Shown one piece after another: positions 25,901-33,922 of a stretch of DNA of 64,000 nt (positions are counted from its first letter, which is position 1; every line of letters starts with the position of its first letter). Below the pieces are notes generated by a model. That model was not told where the DNA came from. It searched no databases and was given only the letters and a program-made list of their open reading frames with translations. Made by a program: the position numbers and the translations under genes. Source of the stretch: Caulobacter sp. 32-67-35 (GTDB lineage: Bacteria; Pseudomonadota; Alphaproteobacteria; Caulobacterales; Caulobacteraceae); assembly GCA_002280875.1 (NCBI GenBank), contig NCEV01000003.1:92999-156998 (forward strand), written 5' to 3'.

Positions 25901-28149
25901 GGGGTCAGGCCCTTGATTTGTGTCGCGCTCAGCGCCGCAGTCTGGGTTTCATTCAGGGCCGAAACCGCCGTCGCCGAAAGGGCGCCGACCTGCGCCGCGG
26001 TCAGGGCGCCAACCTGGGTGTCAGCCAGCTCGCCGATGTCGGCGGCCGAGAGACCCTTCAGCTGATTGACCGTCAGGCCCTTGATCTGGGTGGCGCTCAG
26101 AGCCGCCATCTGGGTGTCGGCGAGGGCCGAGACGTTGGTCGCGCTGAGCGAGCCGATCTGGGCCGGCGTCAGGGCGCCGACCTGGGTATCGGCCAGATAG
26201 CTGACATTGGTGGTCGTCAAGGCGGCCAGCTGGCCGGCCGTGAAGCCCTTGATCTGGGTGGTGCTCAGCGCCGCGAACTGGGTATCGGCCAGCAGTTTGA
26301 CGTTGGTCGCGGACAGCGCGGCGATCTGCGAGGTGCTGATGCCGCCGATCTGGGTGGTCGACAGCTGCTGCAGGTTGGTGACCGACAGCGCGCCAATCTG
26401 GGCCGTGCTCAGGGCGCTGACCTGGGTCGACGACAGCTCGCCGATGTCGGCGACCGACAGGCCCTTCAGTTGGGTCGTGGTCAGGGCCTGGACCTGGCTG
26501 TTGCTGAGGGCGGCGATCTGGGTGTCGACCAGGGCCGAGATATTGGTCTCGGACATCGCCCTGAGCTGCTCGGCCGTCAGGGCGCCGATCTGGGTGGTCG
26601 AAAGCTCCCCGACGTCACCGGTGGACAGACCCTTGATCTGCACGGACGTCAGGCCCTTGACCTGCGTCACACTGAGCGCGGCCATCTGGGTCTGATCCAG
26701 CGCCGAGATGTTGGTGGCCGACAGGCTGGAAAGCTGCGCCGGAGTCAGGGCAGCCACCTGCGTGTCGGCCAGTTCGGCGATGTCGGCGGTCGTCAGTCCC
26801 TTCAGCTGGATCGGCGTCAGAGCCTTGATCTGCGTCGTGCTGAGCGCGGCGGTTTGGGTGGCGTTCAGGGTGGACACGCTCGTGGCGCTGAGCGACGAAA
26901 CCTGGACCGGCGTCAGGGCCGCCACCTGCGTGTCGGCCAGCTCGGCGACATCGGCTGTGGTCAGGGCCGAAAGCTGCGAGGCCGTCAGGCCCTTGATCTG
27001 GGTCTCGTTGAAAGCCGCGACCTGGGTGTCGGCCAGGGCCGAGAAGTTCGTGGCGCCCAGAGCGCCGACCTGCGCGGCCGAAAGGGCGCTGACCTGGGTT
27101 TCCGAAAGGGCCTGCACCTTGGTGACGTCCAGCACCGCGACCTGGGCCGTCGTCATCGCGCCAACCTGGGTCTCGGAGAGCTCGCCGATGTCGGCGGCGC
27201 TGAGGCCCTTAACCTGGGTGACCGAGAGGCCCTTGATCTGGGTCGCCGTCAGGGCCGCAACCTGCGTATCGACCAGAGCCGACACATTGGTGGCGCTGAG
27301 CGCCGTCACCTGCACCGCCGTCAAGGCGCCAACCTGGGTGTCGAGCAGCTTGCCCATGTCGGCGGTCGTCAAGTCTTTCAGCTGAACCGTCGTCAGGCCC
27401 CTGACCTGGGTGACGCTGAGCGCCGCCACCTGGGTGTCGGCCATGGCCGACACCTGGGTCGCCGCCAGCGCGCCGATCTGCGCCGCCGACAACGCGCCGA
27501 CCTGGGTGGTCGAAAGCTCGCCGATGTCGGCGGTCGTGAAGCCCTTCAGCTGCGTCGGCGTGAGGCTGCCGATCTGGGTGGTGGACAGCGCCGCCACCTG
27601 GGTGACGTCGAAGGACGAGACCTGGGCGCCCGACAGCGCGCCCAGCTGGGCGACCGAGAGAGCCTGCACCTGGGTATTGGCCAGTTCGCCAATGTCGGTG
27701 GTGGTCAGACCCTTCAGCTGGGTCGCCGTCATGCCCTTGATCTGGGTGGTCGAGAGCGCCGCCATCTGGGTGTCGACGAGACCCGAGAACTTGGTGGCCG
27801 ACAGCACGCTCACCTGCGTCGCGCTCAGCGCGCCGATATGGGAGGTGTCCAAGCCGGCCAGCTGAGTGGAGGTCAGGGCCGAAACCTGCTGGCCGCTGAG
27901 GGTGGTAAGCTGACTGACATCGAAGACCACGTTTGGCGCGAACTTCGGGATCTGGGTGGTGGTGAGGGCCTTGATCTGGGTCGCGCTGAGCGCCGCGACC
28001 TGGGTATCGGCCAGAACCTCAATGCCGCTGGCGTTGATGGCCCCGATCTGGGTGGAGCTGAGCGACTGGATCTCGGTGGTCGTCAGCGCCTGGATGGCGC
28101 TGGCGGGAAGGGCCGAGATTTGAGCGGCGGAGAGGCTCGAGATCGACAT
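19981..28149 (-). CDS. Giant octapeptide-repeat protein (2,722 residues), unknown function
   Basis: I do not recognise this protein. It starts MSISSLSAAQISALPASAIQ (28149; AGGA lies about 9 bases upstream) and ends DPQIVAYLGVS. Nearly all of it is an eight-residue repeat with consensus (S/A/T)xTQ(V/I/L)x(A/G)L, about 340 copies, arranged in a higher-order unit of seven octads (56 residues) such as ADTQVAAL-SATQIKGL-TATQLKGL-STADIGEL and so on. I see no Cys, very few aromatic residues and hardly any charge. Regular Val/Ile and Leu positions suggest a beta-solenoid or similar extended fold. There is no signal peptide, membrane segment or RTX motif, so any export must use the C-terminus or another route. 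Each octad offers several Ser/Thr, and a GT41 enzyme is encoded next. Confidence 0.9.
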   Translation of the reverse strand: MSISSLSAAQISALPASAIQALTTTEIQSLSSTQIGAINASGIEVLADTQVAALSATQIKALTTTQIPKFAPNVVFDVSQLTTLSGQQVSALTSTQLAGLDTSHIGALSATQVSVLSATKFSGLVDTQMAALSTTQIKGMTATQLKGLTTTDIGELANTQVQALSVAQLGALSGAQVSSFDVTQVAALSTTQIGSLTPTQLKGFTTADIGELSTTQVGALSAAQIGALAATQVSAMADTQVAALSVTQVRGLTTVQLKDLTTADMGKLLDTQVGALTAVQVTALSATNVSALVDTQVAALTATQIKGLSVTQVKGLSAADIGELSETQVGAMTTAQVAVLDVTKVQALSETQVSALSAAQVGALGATNFSALADTQVAAFNETQIKGLTASQLSALTTADVAELADTQVAALTPVQVSSLSATSVSTLNATQTAALSTTQIKALTPIQLKGLTTADIAELADTQVAALTPAQLSSLSATNISALDQTQMAALSVTQVKGLTSVQIKGLSTGDVGELSTTQIGALTAEQLRAMSETNISALVDTQIAALSNSQVQALTTTQLKGLSVADIGELSSTQVSALSTAQIGALSVTNLQQLSTTQIGGISTSQIAALSATNVKLLADTQFAALSTTQIKGFTAGQLAALTTTNVSYLADTQVGALTPAQIGSLSATNVSALADTQMAALSATQIKGLTVNQLKGLSAADIGELADTQVGALTAAQVGALSATAVSALNETQTAALSATQIKGLTPTQLKGLSTADMGELVDTQIQALTVAQLGSLTATNISALNETQTQALTATQIKGLTTTQLKGLSTADIAELTADQIGAMTPSQTAALGVTNLQALTTTQIGAMSASQIGAMGATAFLALADTQIAVLNATQIKGLTTSQLSALTAGDILEFADTQVAALAATQISALSATGVSALNEDQTAALTTTQIKALTATQLKGLSPADIGDLADTQIAALTPTQLSSLSATGISALNETQTAALSATQIKGLTATQIKGLSTADIGELLDTQVAALTTEQLKALSETNISALSQTQVSALTGTQVAALTATQLKGLSTADIDELSSTQIGQLGAAQISALSVTNLQQLSPTQIGGLTATQIGAISATNLIELNSFQLAALSESQIKGLNVSQIKALGVDEIVALADTQIGALTATQISALTTTALNNMSGDHFAALSTTQVKALTTTQVAGFNSWAVGSLLDTQVATLSATQVAALSTTSVNDILYNDTQVAALTTTQVKALTATQVGSITGGIQGLDTTQLGALTATQMSSLTGNGVSAMTDTQAATLTTTQIGALKTAAFEALLGAHSDAIQTTQIAGFTTSQIAGLPSGMAVGTLDETQFGAFSASQIGALKITDIQGLSDADIGVLSTTQIKGFTASQMAAMHPGVTDALVATQIEALTTSQVAALNATSFKYLDETQTAGFTTTQMKALTTTQLKMLDGGEYADFNVTQLGSLSAAQVGSLQASYLASLDEPQLQAFSATQVKGLTATQLKGLSETDVSQLSTTQIGALSSEQLKAFADTAISALTQTQVGALSNSQVQSLTTTQLKGLSTDDITELSATQVGALASAQVAALSITNLQQLSETQIGGLSATQISALAATSITQLADTQLAALSTTQIKGLTVAQLSKLTADNIADLADTQVAALSAAQLGALSATGFSALADTQVAALSTTQIKGVTATQLKALTTADIGELVDTQVAALSTVQLSALSATNISALNETQTAALSTTQIKGLTATQLKGLSTADMAELTTTQVAAMSAEQLKALSETNVSALSETQVGALSNAQVQALSTTQLKGLSVADIGELSATQVGALSAAQVGALSVTNLQALTETQIGGLTATQIGALSVTNVTQLADTQFAALSTTQIKGLTTAQVARLTADNVGDLADTQIGALSAAQIGALSATNVSALADTQVAALSATQIKGLTATQLKGLSAADIGELADTQIAALTAIQLGALSTTGVSALADTQMAALSATQIKGLTTTQLGGLSTADIGELLDTQVAALAASQLAALSATNISALNETQVAAISTTQIRALTATQLRGLSPADIGELSATQIGALTTSQITALDTTNLQALSETQVGALSAAQISVLTSTGISALADTQIAVLNATQIKGFNASQLKALTTADIGELADTQIAALTPTQLTSLTATNISALDDTQVAALSTTQIKALTATQLKGLNTADMAQFSETQIGALTAEQLKALSETNVSALVDTQVAALSNTQVQALTATQLKGLSTADVGELLATQIGALTAAQIGAFTSTNVQQLSTTQVEALSATQIAGLTTTNVKALFDTQIDVLTATQVKGLTALQVGALTVDQAAGLVDTQIAALTPTQVAALGSNIRTFDATQFGALSETQVKAITTTQLKAMDDLDIGSDFTTTQIAALSAAQVGAFNPSVLPGMTETQVATLSTTQVKGLTASQITALTTTQVGALADTQLAALSILQLAALNATNLSALDETQMAGISATQIKGLTNTQLKGLSTTDIAELSATQVSALTTGQITAFATTALQALSTTQVAALSTAQLGALTATSFSALADTQVAALSTTQIKGLTTAQLGGLTTTDIGELLDTQVAALTTSQLAALSPTNISALVDTQVAALSTTQVKGLTVNQIKGLSTTDIGELFDTQIAALTTSQIAALSATVIGGLTETQVGSLQGTQIASLTVSQLDNLTTTSISALTATQAAALTTTQVQSLSDPQIVAYLGVS
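19981..28149 (-). repeat. 24-bp coding repeat array with 168-bp higher-order period
   Basis: The coding DNA repeats every 24 bases (one octad) and shows a 168-base super-period (seven octads). The DIGEL-type octad recurs at about 21401, 21569, 21737, 21977, 22145 and 22313: spacings of 168, 168, 240, 168 and 168, where 240 is ten octads. Period shifts in whole octads point to past duplication or deletion by recombination. The stretch from about 23690 to 24660 is the least regular. Confidence 0.88.
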
Positions 28150-28677
28150 TCAGCTGTCCTGGCCGGGGGCCGCGCGGGGCGCGCGCACTCTAACACTTTG
28201 TGGGATTGGAGCCTGGGTACGCGGGCGCCGACTCGAACCTGTTACGGTTGAGTTCCGGTAACCTTATTTTCTTTCCAAGAGGTTTCAACGGGACATGCCG
28301 ACGCAGTCTCCGTTAACCGTGACTTGTCTGGTCAGAAGAACGAGGTGATGAGGCCGAGCCCACACAAACGCCTTTAATATCAAGGCTTGGCTGTGCAAAT
28401 GCAGGGGCCTTCGGGTCTTGCGGGCGGCCCAGACGCATGTGTCACGGAAGTGTAGTTCTTACTGCCAGGCGCCCAAGATGAAGCAACTTCCAGACCTGGA
28501 GAGCACTTGGTGATTCGCCCGATCTTAATGAACGGACCAATTCACACCTAAAATGGCGGCTGAAACGCCGCTTGGAATGTCGCCGGCGATGGCGGGCTCG
28601 CGCGATGCTCTCACTGCGGCTGGCCTGAAGGCTCCGATGGAAACGACGGCTCCGCGACTGGCAGTGTTCGAGCGGAT
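28150..28677. other. Upstream region of giant-protein operon, no gene seen
   Basis: This 528-base gap lies between the giant gene's start and the GH3 stop. It is less GC-rich than its surroundings around 28240-28390. An imperfect palindrome, GTTACGG...CCGGTAAC (28241-28262), sits about 95 bases upstream of the giant gene and is a possible operator. A 42-codon plus-strand frame ending at 28680 has no recognisable features. I see no RNA gene or mobile-element terminus. Confidence 0.5.
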
Positions 28678-30972
28678 CTAGGCCTTCAGCAGCTCGAAAC
28701 TACCCGCCAGCCCGTCGACCGACGAGTTGGCCACCCAGACATCGAACAAGCCCGACTCCACGACCCAGCGATCCCCCTCGCCGACGAACATCAGGTGCTC
28801 GCGCTTCAGCTCGAATTTCACCTCGCGGCTGGCGCCGGGGGCCAGGGACACGCGCTGAAAGCCCTTGAGCTCGCGCGCCGGCCGGGTGCGGCTGGCGACG
28901 CGGTCGCGGATATAGAGCTGCACCACGTGCTCGCCCTGCACGGCGCCGGTATTGGTCAGCCTGGCCGCGATGTGAAGCGTATCGCCCCAGGCCAGCTGCG
29001 GCGTGCTGAGCTTCAGGTCGCTCAGCGCGAAGGTCGTGTAGCCCAGGCCGAAGCCGAACGGATACAGGGCCTCGTTGCGGATCGAGCGCCAGCGAGCCTT
29101 GTATTCCTGGGCGTTCGGATCGACCGGCGCGGGCCGACCCGTAGTGCGGCCATTGTAGAAGAACGGCTCCTGGCCGCTCTCCAGCGGGAAGCTGACCGGC
29201 AGACGGGCGGAGGGATTGACCGCGCCGAACAGCACGTCGGCGACAGCATTGCCCATCTCACTGCCCAGGAACCATGTGGCCAGGATGGCGCGGGCGTCGC
29301 GCACCACGCCTTCCAGGGCGATGGCGCGGCCGTGGCGTAGCAGCACGACGACAGGCTTGCCGGTGGCGGCAATAGCCTCGGCCAGGCGCTGCTGAACGGG
29401 CGGGATGCGGATATCGGTGCGGGACTTGGCCTCGCCGGTCATGTCCTGGCTTTCGCCGATCGCCAGCAGCACAACGTCGGCCGCCTGGGCCGCGGCGACG
29501 GCGCGCTCGAAGCCGCCGGCCAGGGTAGTCTCGACCTCGCAGCCGCGCTCGACGATCAGGCTGGCCGGATCGGTCATGGCGGCGCGCAGGCCGGTGGCCA
29601 GATCCACGTTCAGGCTCTTGTCGCCAAAGAAGGCCCACGGTCCGACGACATTGTCGCGATCCTCGGCGAACGGACCAATCAGGGCCAGGCGCTGACCGGC
29701 GCGCGGCAGGGGCAGGATGCCGCCCTCGTTGCGCAGCAGCACAATCGAGCGGCCGCCAGCCTCGCGGCTCAGTTGCTTGAGAGCCGGTGTCGCCGTGCGC
29801 ATCGCCTCGACCTTGGCGTTGATCGAGCGATAGGGATTGTCGAACAGCCCCAGCGCTTCCTTCAGGGCCAGCACCCGGCGCACCGAGGCGTCCACCACCG
29901 CCATCGGAACCTCGCCCGAAGCGGTCAGCTCCGGCAGGAAGCGCAGATAGAGACCGCTCTGCATGCTGATATCGACGCCCGCCAGGATCGCCAGGCGCGC
30001 CGCGTCGCGATCATCGGCGGCGAAGCCGTGGGCCACCAATTCCTGGTCGGCGGTGTAGTCGGAGATCACCACCCCCTTGAAGCCCCACTCGCCGCGCAGG
30101 ATGTCGGTCATCAGGCGCTTGTTGCCCGTCGAGGGCACGCCATTGATATCGTTGAAGGCCGACATTGTGGTCAGAGCCCCGGCCGCAAAGGCGGCCTGGA
30201 ACGGCGGCAGATGCACCTCGCGCAGGGTGGCCTCCGACAGTTCGACGGCGTTGTAGTCCAGGCCCGCCGTCACCGCGCCATAGGCGGCGAAGTGCTTGGG
30301 CGTGGCCAGCATGCTATCCTCGGCCTTCAGGTCCTTGCCCTGGAAACCGCGCACCCGGGCCTCGGCCAGGACCTGGCCCAGATAGACATCCTCACCCGCG
30401 CCCTCTGCTACCCGGCCCCAGCGCTGGTCGCGGGCTACGTCCACCATGGGGGCGAAGGTCCAGTGCAGGCCGGACGCGCTGGCCTCCGACGCGGCGGCCC
30501 GCGCGGTGCGCTCGCACAGATGCGGGTCAAAACTGCCGGACTCGGCCAGCGGGATCGGGAACACCGTGCGGAAGCCGTGGATCACGTCGGCAGCGAACAG
30601 CAGCGGAATCTTCAGCCGCGAGCCTTCGACAGCGGCCTTCTGGGCGTCGAGCGCGCCTTGCGTGCCCAGGCCGTTCATCAGAGTACCGATACGCCCGGCG
30701 CGGGTCTCGGCCAGCAGGGTCTGGGCGTTGCGGATATTGACCTGCGGATTGATGTCGCCGATCGGCGGGCGGATCATGTCGGCGAAGCACGACAGCTGGC
30801 CGGCCTTCTCCTCGATGGTCATGCGGGCGAGAAGCGCCTCGATCCGGTCGGACGCCCGGCTGGCCGCGCGGGCCGGGGCCGTGACGGAGAACCCGGCGAG
30901 GGCTACGGCCCCGGCGAGCATGGACCGCCGGCTCGGCCCGAACCGGCCGCCTTCACTCGCCTTCGACACCAT
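28678..30972 (-). CDS. bglX: Glycoside hydrolase family 3 beta-glucosidase-like enzyme, Tat-exported
   Basis: The 764-residue protein begins with a twin-arginine leader (GPSRRSMLAGAVALAGFSVT, cut near ARA), so it works in the periplasm. The N-terminal GH3 barrel has LARMTIEEKAGQLS, GLHWTFAPMVDVARDQRWGR, TPKHFAAYG and the nucleophile Asp305 in GVVISDYTADQELVAHG. The second domain (about 390-600) has GGRSIVLLRNEGGILPLP, and a fibronectin-III-like domain closes the protein (LYPFGFGLGYTTFALSDL onwards). The layout equals that of E. coli BglX. It cleaves terminal beta-linked glucose or related sugars; exact specificity is not readable. The gene follows the broken symporter gene by 67 bases in the same direction and may share its transcript. 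Confidence 0.88.
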   Translation of the reverse strand: MVSKASEGGRFGPSRRSMLAGAVALAGFSVTAPARAASRASDRIEALLARMTIEEKAGQLSCFADMIRPPIGDINPQVNIRNAQTLLAETRAGRIGTLMNGLGTQGALDAQKAAVEGSRLKIPLLFAADVIHGFRTVFPIPLAESGSFDPHLCERTARAAASEASASGLHWTFAPMVDVARDQRWGRVAEGAGEDVYLGQVLAEARVRGFQGKDLKAEDSMLATPKHFAAYGAVTAGLDYNAVELSEATLREVHLPPFQAAFAAGALTTMSAFNDINGVPSTGNKRLMTDILRGEWGFKGVVISDYTADQELVAHGFAADDRDAARLAILAGVDISMQSGLYLRFLPELTASGEVPMAVVDASVRRVLALKEALGLFDNPYRSINAKVEAMRTATPALKQLSREAGGRSIVLLRNEGGILPLPRAGQRLALIGPFAEDRDNVVGPWAFFGDKSLNVDLATGLRAAMTDPASLIVERGCEVETTLAGGFERAVAAAQAADVVLLAIGESQDMTGEAKSRTDIRIPPVQQRLAEAIAATGKPVVVLLRHGRAIALEGVVRDARAILATWFLGSEMGNAVADVLFGAVNPSARLPVSFPLESGQEPFFYNGRTTGRPAPVDPNAQEYKARWRSIRNEALYPFGFGLGYTTFALSDLKLSTPQLAWGDTLHIAARLTNTGAVQGEHVVQLYIRDRVASRTRPARELKGFQRVSLAPGASREVKFELKREHLMFVGEGDRWVVESGLFDVWVANSSVDGLAGSFELLKA

Positions 30973-31039
30973 CGATTCCCTTTGTGCGCCTCAAGCCGGC
31001 AACCTCGCCGCTAAAGGCAAAAGGCGCAACCGCGCTCGC

Positions 31040-32252
31040 CTATTCGGCGGCCTGGATCGCCGGGTCGGCGGGCGTGCGGCCGGCGTTGTAGACCTCAAGG
31101 TCAAGAATGCCCTCGCGCTTGGCGACGATGGTCGGCACCAGAGCCTGGCCCGCGACGTTGACGGCCGTGCGGCCCATGTCGAGGATCGGGTCGATGGCTA
31201 GCAGGAGACCCACACCCTCCAGCGGCAGGCCTAGCGTCGACAGGGTCAGGGTCAGCATCACGGTCGCGCCGGTGAGGCCCGCCGTGGCGGCCGAGCCGAT
31301 CACCGACACGAAGACGATCAGGAAATAGTCCGATAGGCCCAGCTGCAGGCCAAAGAATTGGGCCACGAAGATCGCCGAGATGGCCGGATAGATGGCCGCG
31401 CAGCCATCCATCTTGGTGGTCGCGCCCAGCGGCACGGCAAAAGCCGAATAGGCGCGCGGCACGCCCAGGCTCTGCTCGGTCACACAGAACCAGGCCCAGG
31501 CCGACATAGATCGCGCCGGTAAAGGCCCCCAGCTGGCCCAGCGTGGTCCAGCCATACTGCGCCACGGCGTTGCCCAGCAGGCCGATGGTGCCGATCGGCG
31601 TCAGGCGGATCACCCACGATAGTACCTTGCGCACGACAACCAACGCCGAGGCGTTGAAGGCCAGGAAGCCCTTGCCCGCCTCGCCGGCCTTCAGGGCCGC
31701 GACGCCGGTGATGAGCGAGATCACCAGGATCTGCAGCACGTTGAACGACAGCGATGTCTTGGCGACGCCGGCGTCATTGACCGTGGTCGAGGCGGTGAGG
31801 CCCAGCACGTTGGCGGGCACGAGGCCTGTCAGGAAGTCGAGCCACGATCCGCTGGTCTTCGGCGCCTGGGCCTGCGCGGCGGCGACCGTGGTGTGCAGGC
31901 CCGGCTGCAGGATCAGGCCCAGGGCGATGCCGATCAGCACGGCGATCAGCGCCGTGACGGCGAACCAGAACAGGGTGCGCCAGACCAGCCGCGCGGCGTT
32001 CTGAAGTTCCGCCAGATTGGCGATGCTGGCGACGATGGCGGTGAACACCAGCGGCGGCACCAGCACGCGCAGCAGTTGAACGAAGATCGAACCGATCTGG
32101 CGCAGGGTCTCGGCCAGGGCAAAGCCCGCCTCGCCTTTCGCCGGACCCAGTTCGCGGGCCAGCAGGCCAAGGCCCAGGCCGATGACCATGGCGATCAGCA
32201 CCTGGAAGCCGAAGCCGCTTATGAAGCGGGACTTGGAAGTGGCGACGGCCAT
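31040..32252 (-). pseudogene. Dicarboxylate/amino-acid:cation symporter (DAACS), internal deletion with frameshift
   Basis: The N-terminal part (MAVATSKSRFISGFGFQVLI, LRVLVPPLVFTAIVASIANL, FNVLQILVISLITGVAAL, RLTPIGTIGLLGNAVAQYGW) reads from 32252 to about 31490 and then leaves frame after AIYVGLGLVL. The C-terminal part resumes in another frame as VTEQSLGVPRAYSAFAVPLG with the signature PLGATTKMDGCAAIY and ends at 31040. In intact DAACS proteins about 40-55 residues, including the re-entrant loop 1 with its Ser-rich tip (FSTSSS-type), lie between these points. They are missing here. So the gene has lost a segment whose length is not a multiple of three. It may be a true pseudogene or an assembly deletion, as similar lesions occur in essential genes nearby. 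Confidence 0.82.
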
Positions 32253-32382
32253 GATCGATCCTGAAACCTAAGTCGAGCGACTAATGTCGTGCGGATAGGT
32301 GGGATTATCCAGCATGGTTTTTCGAAGATCGGCTTTAGGAAAGCTGGGGCATGCATCGAGATCGTGGCGCCCTCTGAACGCC

Positions 32383-32420
32383 AAAACGCCCGCCGACGCT
32401 GAAGGGCGTCGACGGGCGTC
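32383..32420 (-). terminator. Intrinsic terminator of the FucP-type transporter gene
   Basis: ACGCCCGCCGACGC and GCGTCGACGGGCGT form a 14-bp stem (one mismatch) with a 6-base loop, followed on the minus strand by TTTTGG. It begins 17 bases after the transporter stop (32437). It should separate this gene from the broken symporter downstream. Confidence 0.82.
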
Positions 32421-32436
32421 GTTGGATTTGGCGGTG

Positions 32437-33786
32437 TTAGTGGCCGCCGACCACTTCCTCGGCGATCTCGTGCACTGGCGCCTTCTTGGCGACAATGGCG
32501 AACCAGAGGACGTAGACGTAGCAGACGAGGGGCGCGGCGAAGGCCAAGGCCCTCGACCCGGTCGCCTGCTCGATGGACGCGAAGATCAGCGGCAGGACCG
32601 CGCCGCCCACAATGGCCATGCACAGCAGACCCGAGGTCGCCGAGGTCGGCGCCGAGGACCGTTGCAGGGTCAGGGTGAAGATGGTCGGGAACATGATCGA
32701 GTTGAACAGGCCGATCAGCAGGGCCGCGAAGGCCGGGATCAGACCGCTGGTCAGCGGCGCCTGGGCCAGGAAAAGGTTCAGCACGCCGGTGTGGGCGGTC
32801 GGGATCATGTCCTTGGTAAAGATCACGACCAGACACAGGGCGATGGCGCCCACAGCGACCAGACCCAGCAGGACATAGTCCTTGACCGCCTTCAGCAGCG
32901 CCGAGCCGGCGAAACGGCCGATCATCGCGAACACCATGTAGAAGGTGGTCAGCTTGCCGGCCTGCTCGGCCGAGATGTTCAGAATGTTGGTCTGCTCCAG
33001 GAACAACAGCAGGTTCAGCGAGATCGCCACTTCGGCGCCGACATAGAGGAAGATGCCGATCGCGCCCAGATTGGCCCATTTCGAGGTCAGGGCCGTGAAC
33101 GGGCTGACCAGCTTGCCGGTCTTGGGCGCGGCGTCGGTGATGCGCTGACGCACCATGAAGATCATTAGGATGAACAGGGCCAGGCCCAGGCCGATGGCCA
33201 GATAGACGTTGCTGACAAAACCCAGAGCCTGCTCGCGCATGGCCTGGGTGACGACGATGTCCTTCTCGAAGATCTCGCCCTTCAGCAGGAAGTTCGCGCC
33301 GAACCACAGGCCGCAGGCGGCGCCCAGCGAGTTGAAGGCCTGGGACAGGTTCAGTCGGAACGAGGAGTCCTCGGGCTTGCCCAGCGAGGCGATCAGCGGG
33401 TTTGCGGCCACCTGCAGCAGGGTGATGCCCGAGGCCATCACGAAGAGCGCGGTGAGCACGAGGCTGTAGGTGTGCAGCTTGGCGGCTGCGATGGCGATGA
33501 AGCAACCGGCGACGATGCCGCCCAGGCCAACCATCACCGATCTGGCGTAGCCGAACTTGGACAGGAAGGCCGCCGAGGGCAGCGACATCAGTCCGTAGGC
33601 GATGAAGAAGGCAAAGCCCGTCAGGTTGGCTTCGACGGAGGTCAGCGTGAAGACCGTCTTCATGGTCTTCAGCAGCGGGTCCAGCAGGTTGGTGACCAGC
33701 GCCCAGATGAAGAACAGGCAGGTGATATAGACGACGGCCAGGGCCACGCCCTTGCCCTTTTGGGCGGCGGTTGCTGCATTAGCCAT
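32437..33786 (-). CDS. FucP-type sugar:proton symporter (MFS; glucose/galactose/fucose group)
   Basis: The 449-residue protein has about 12 membrane helices. The opening VVYITCLFFIWALVTNLLDP is the FHS (FucP/GluP) signature, with FFIAYGLMSLPSAAFLSKFG for helices 2-3 and ANPLIASLGKPEDSSFRLNLSQ, the conserved region containing the Asn/Gln motif of FucP-type carriers. It imports a hexose with a proton across the inner membrane. A perfect LacI-type palindrome lies 137 bases upstream, so expression is probably sugar-induced. Its position among GH2, GH3 and GH53 genes suggests galactose or glucose released by these enzymes as substrate; this is inference. Confidence 0.85.
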   Translation of the reverse strand: MANAATAAQKGKGVALAVVYITCLFFIWALVTNLLDPLLKTMKTVFTLTSVEANLTGFAFFIAYGLMSLPSAAFLSKFGYARSVMVGLGGIVAGCFIAIAAAKLHTYSLVLTALFVMASGITLLQVAANPLIASLGKPEDSSFRLNLSQAFNSLGAACGLWFGANFLLKGEIFEKDIVVTQAMREQALGFVSNVYLAIGLGLALFILMIFMVRQRITDAAPKTGKLVSPFTALTSKWANLGAIGIFLYVGAEVAISLNLLLFLEQTNILNISAEQAGKLTTFYMVFAMIGRFAGSALLKAVKDYVLLGLVAVGAIALCLVVIFTKDMIPTAHTGVLNLFLAQAPLTSGLIPAFAALLIGLFNSIMFPTIFTLTLQRSSAPTSATSGLLCMAIVGGAVLPLIFASIEQATGSRALAFAAPLVCYVYVLWFAIVAKKAPVHEIAEEVVGGH

Positions 33787-33922
33787 TGGTCAGATCTCGC
33801 CCTGCGGAGACCGGCCGAGCGCCGATCCGTTCACCGTGGCGCACGTCCGCGCACCGCAACCCAAGCTTGTCATGATTCACTCCCCTGTCCGTCTTCGCGG
33901 GACGCGGCATTGCGTCCAGACG

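Noticed and set aside
19981-28149. CRISPR array
   Set aside because: The repeated units are contiguous 24-base coding repeats without unique spacers and are inside one intact reading frame.
25486-28251. 921-codon open frame on the plus strand opposite the giant gene, rich in Gly/Arg/Gln/Leu
   Set aside because: It is the antisense mirror of the 24-base repeat; its composition follows from the repeat codons and it has no start signal or family features.
28549-28680. 42-codon plus-strand frame upstream of the giant operon
   Set aside because: No ribosome-binding site of note, no recognisable motif, and it overlaps the end of the GH3 gene.
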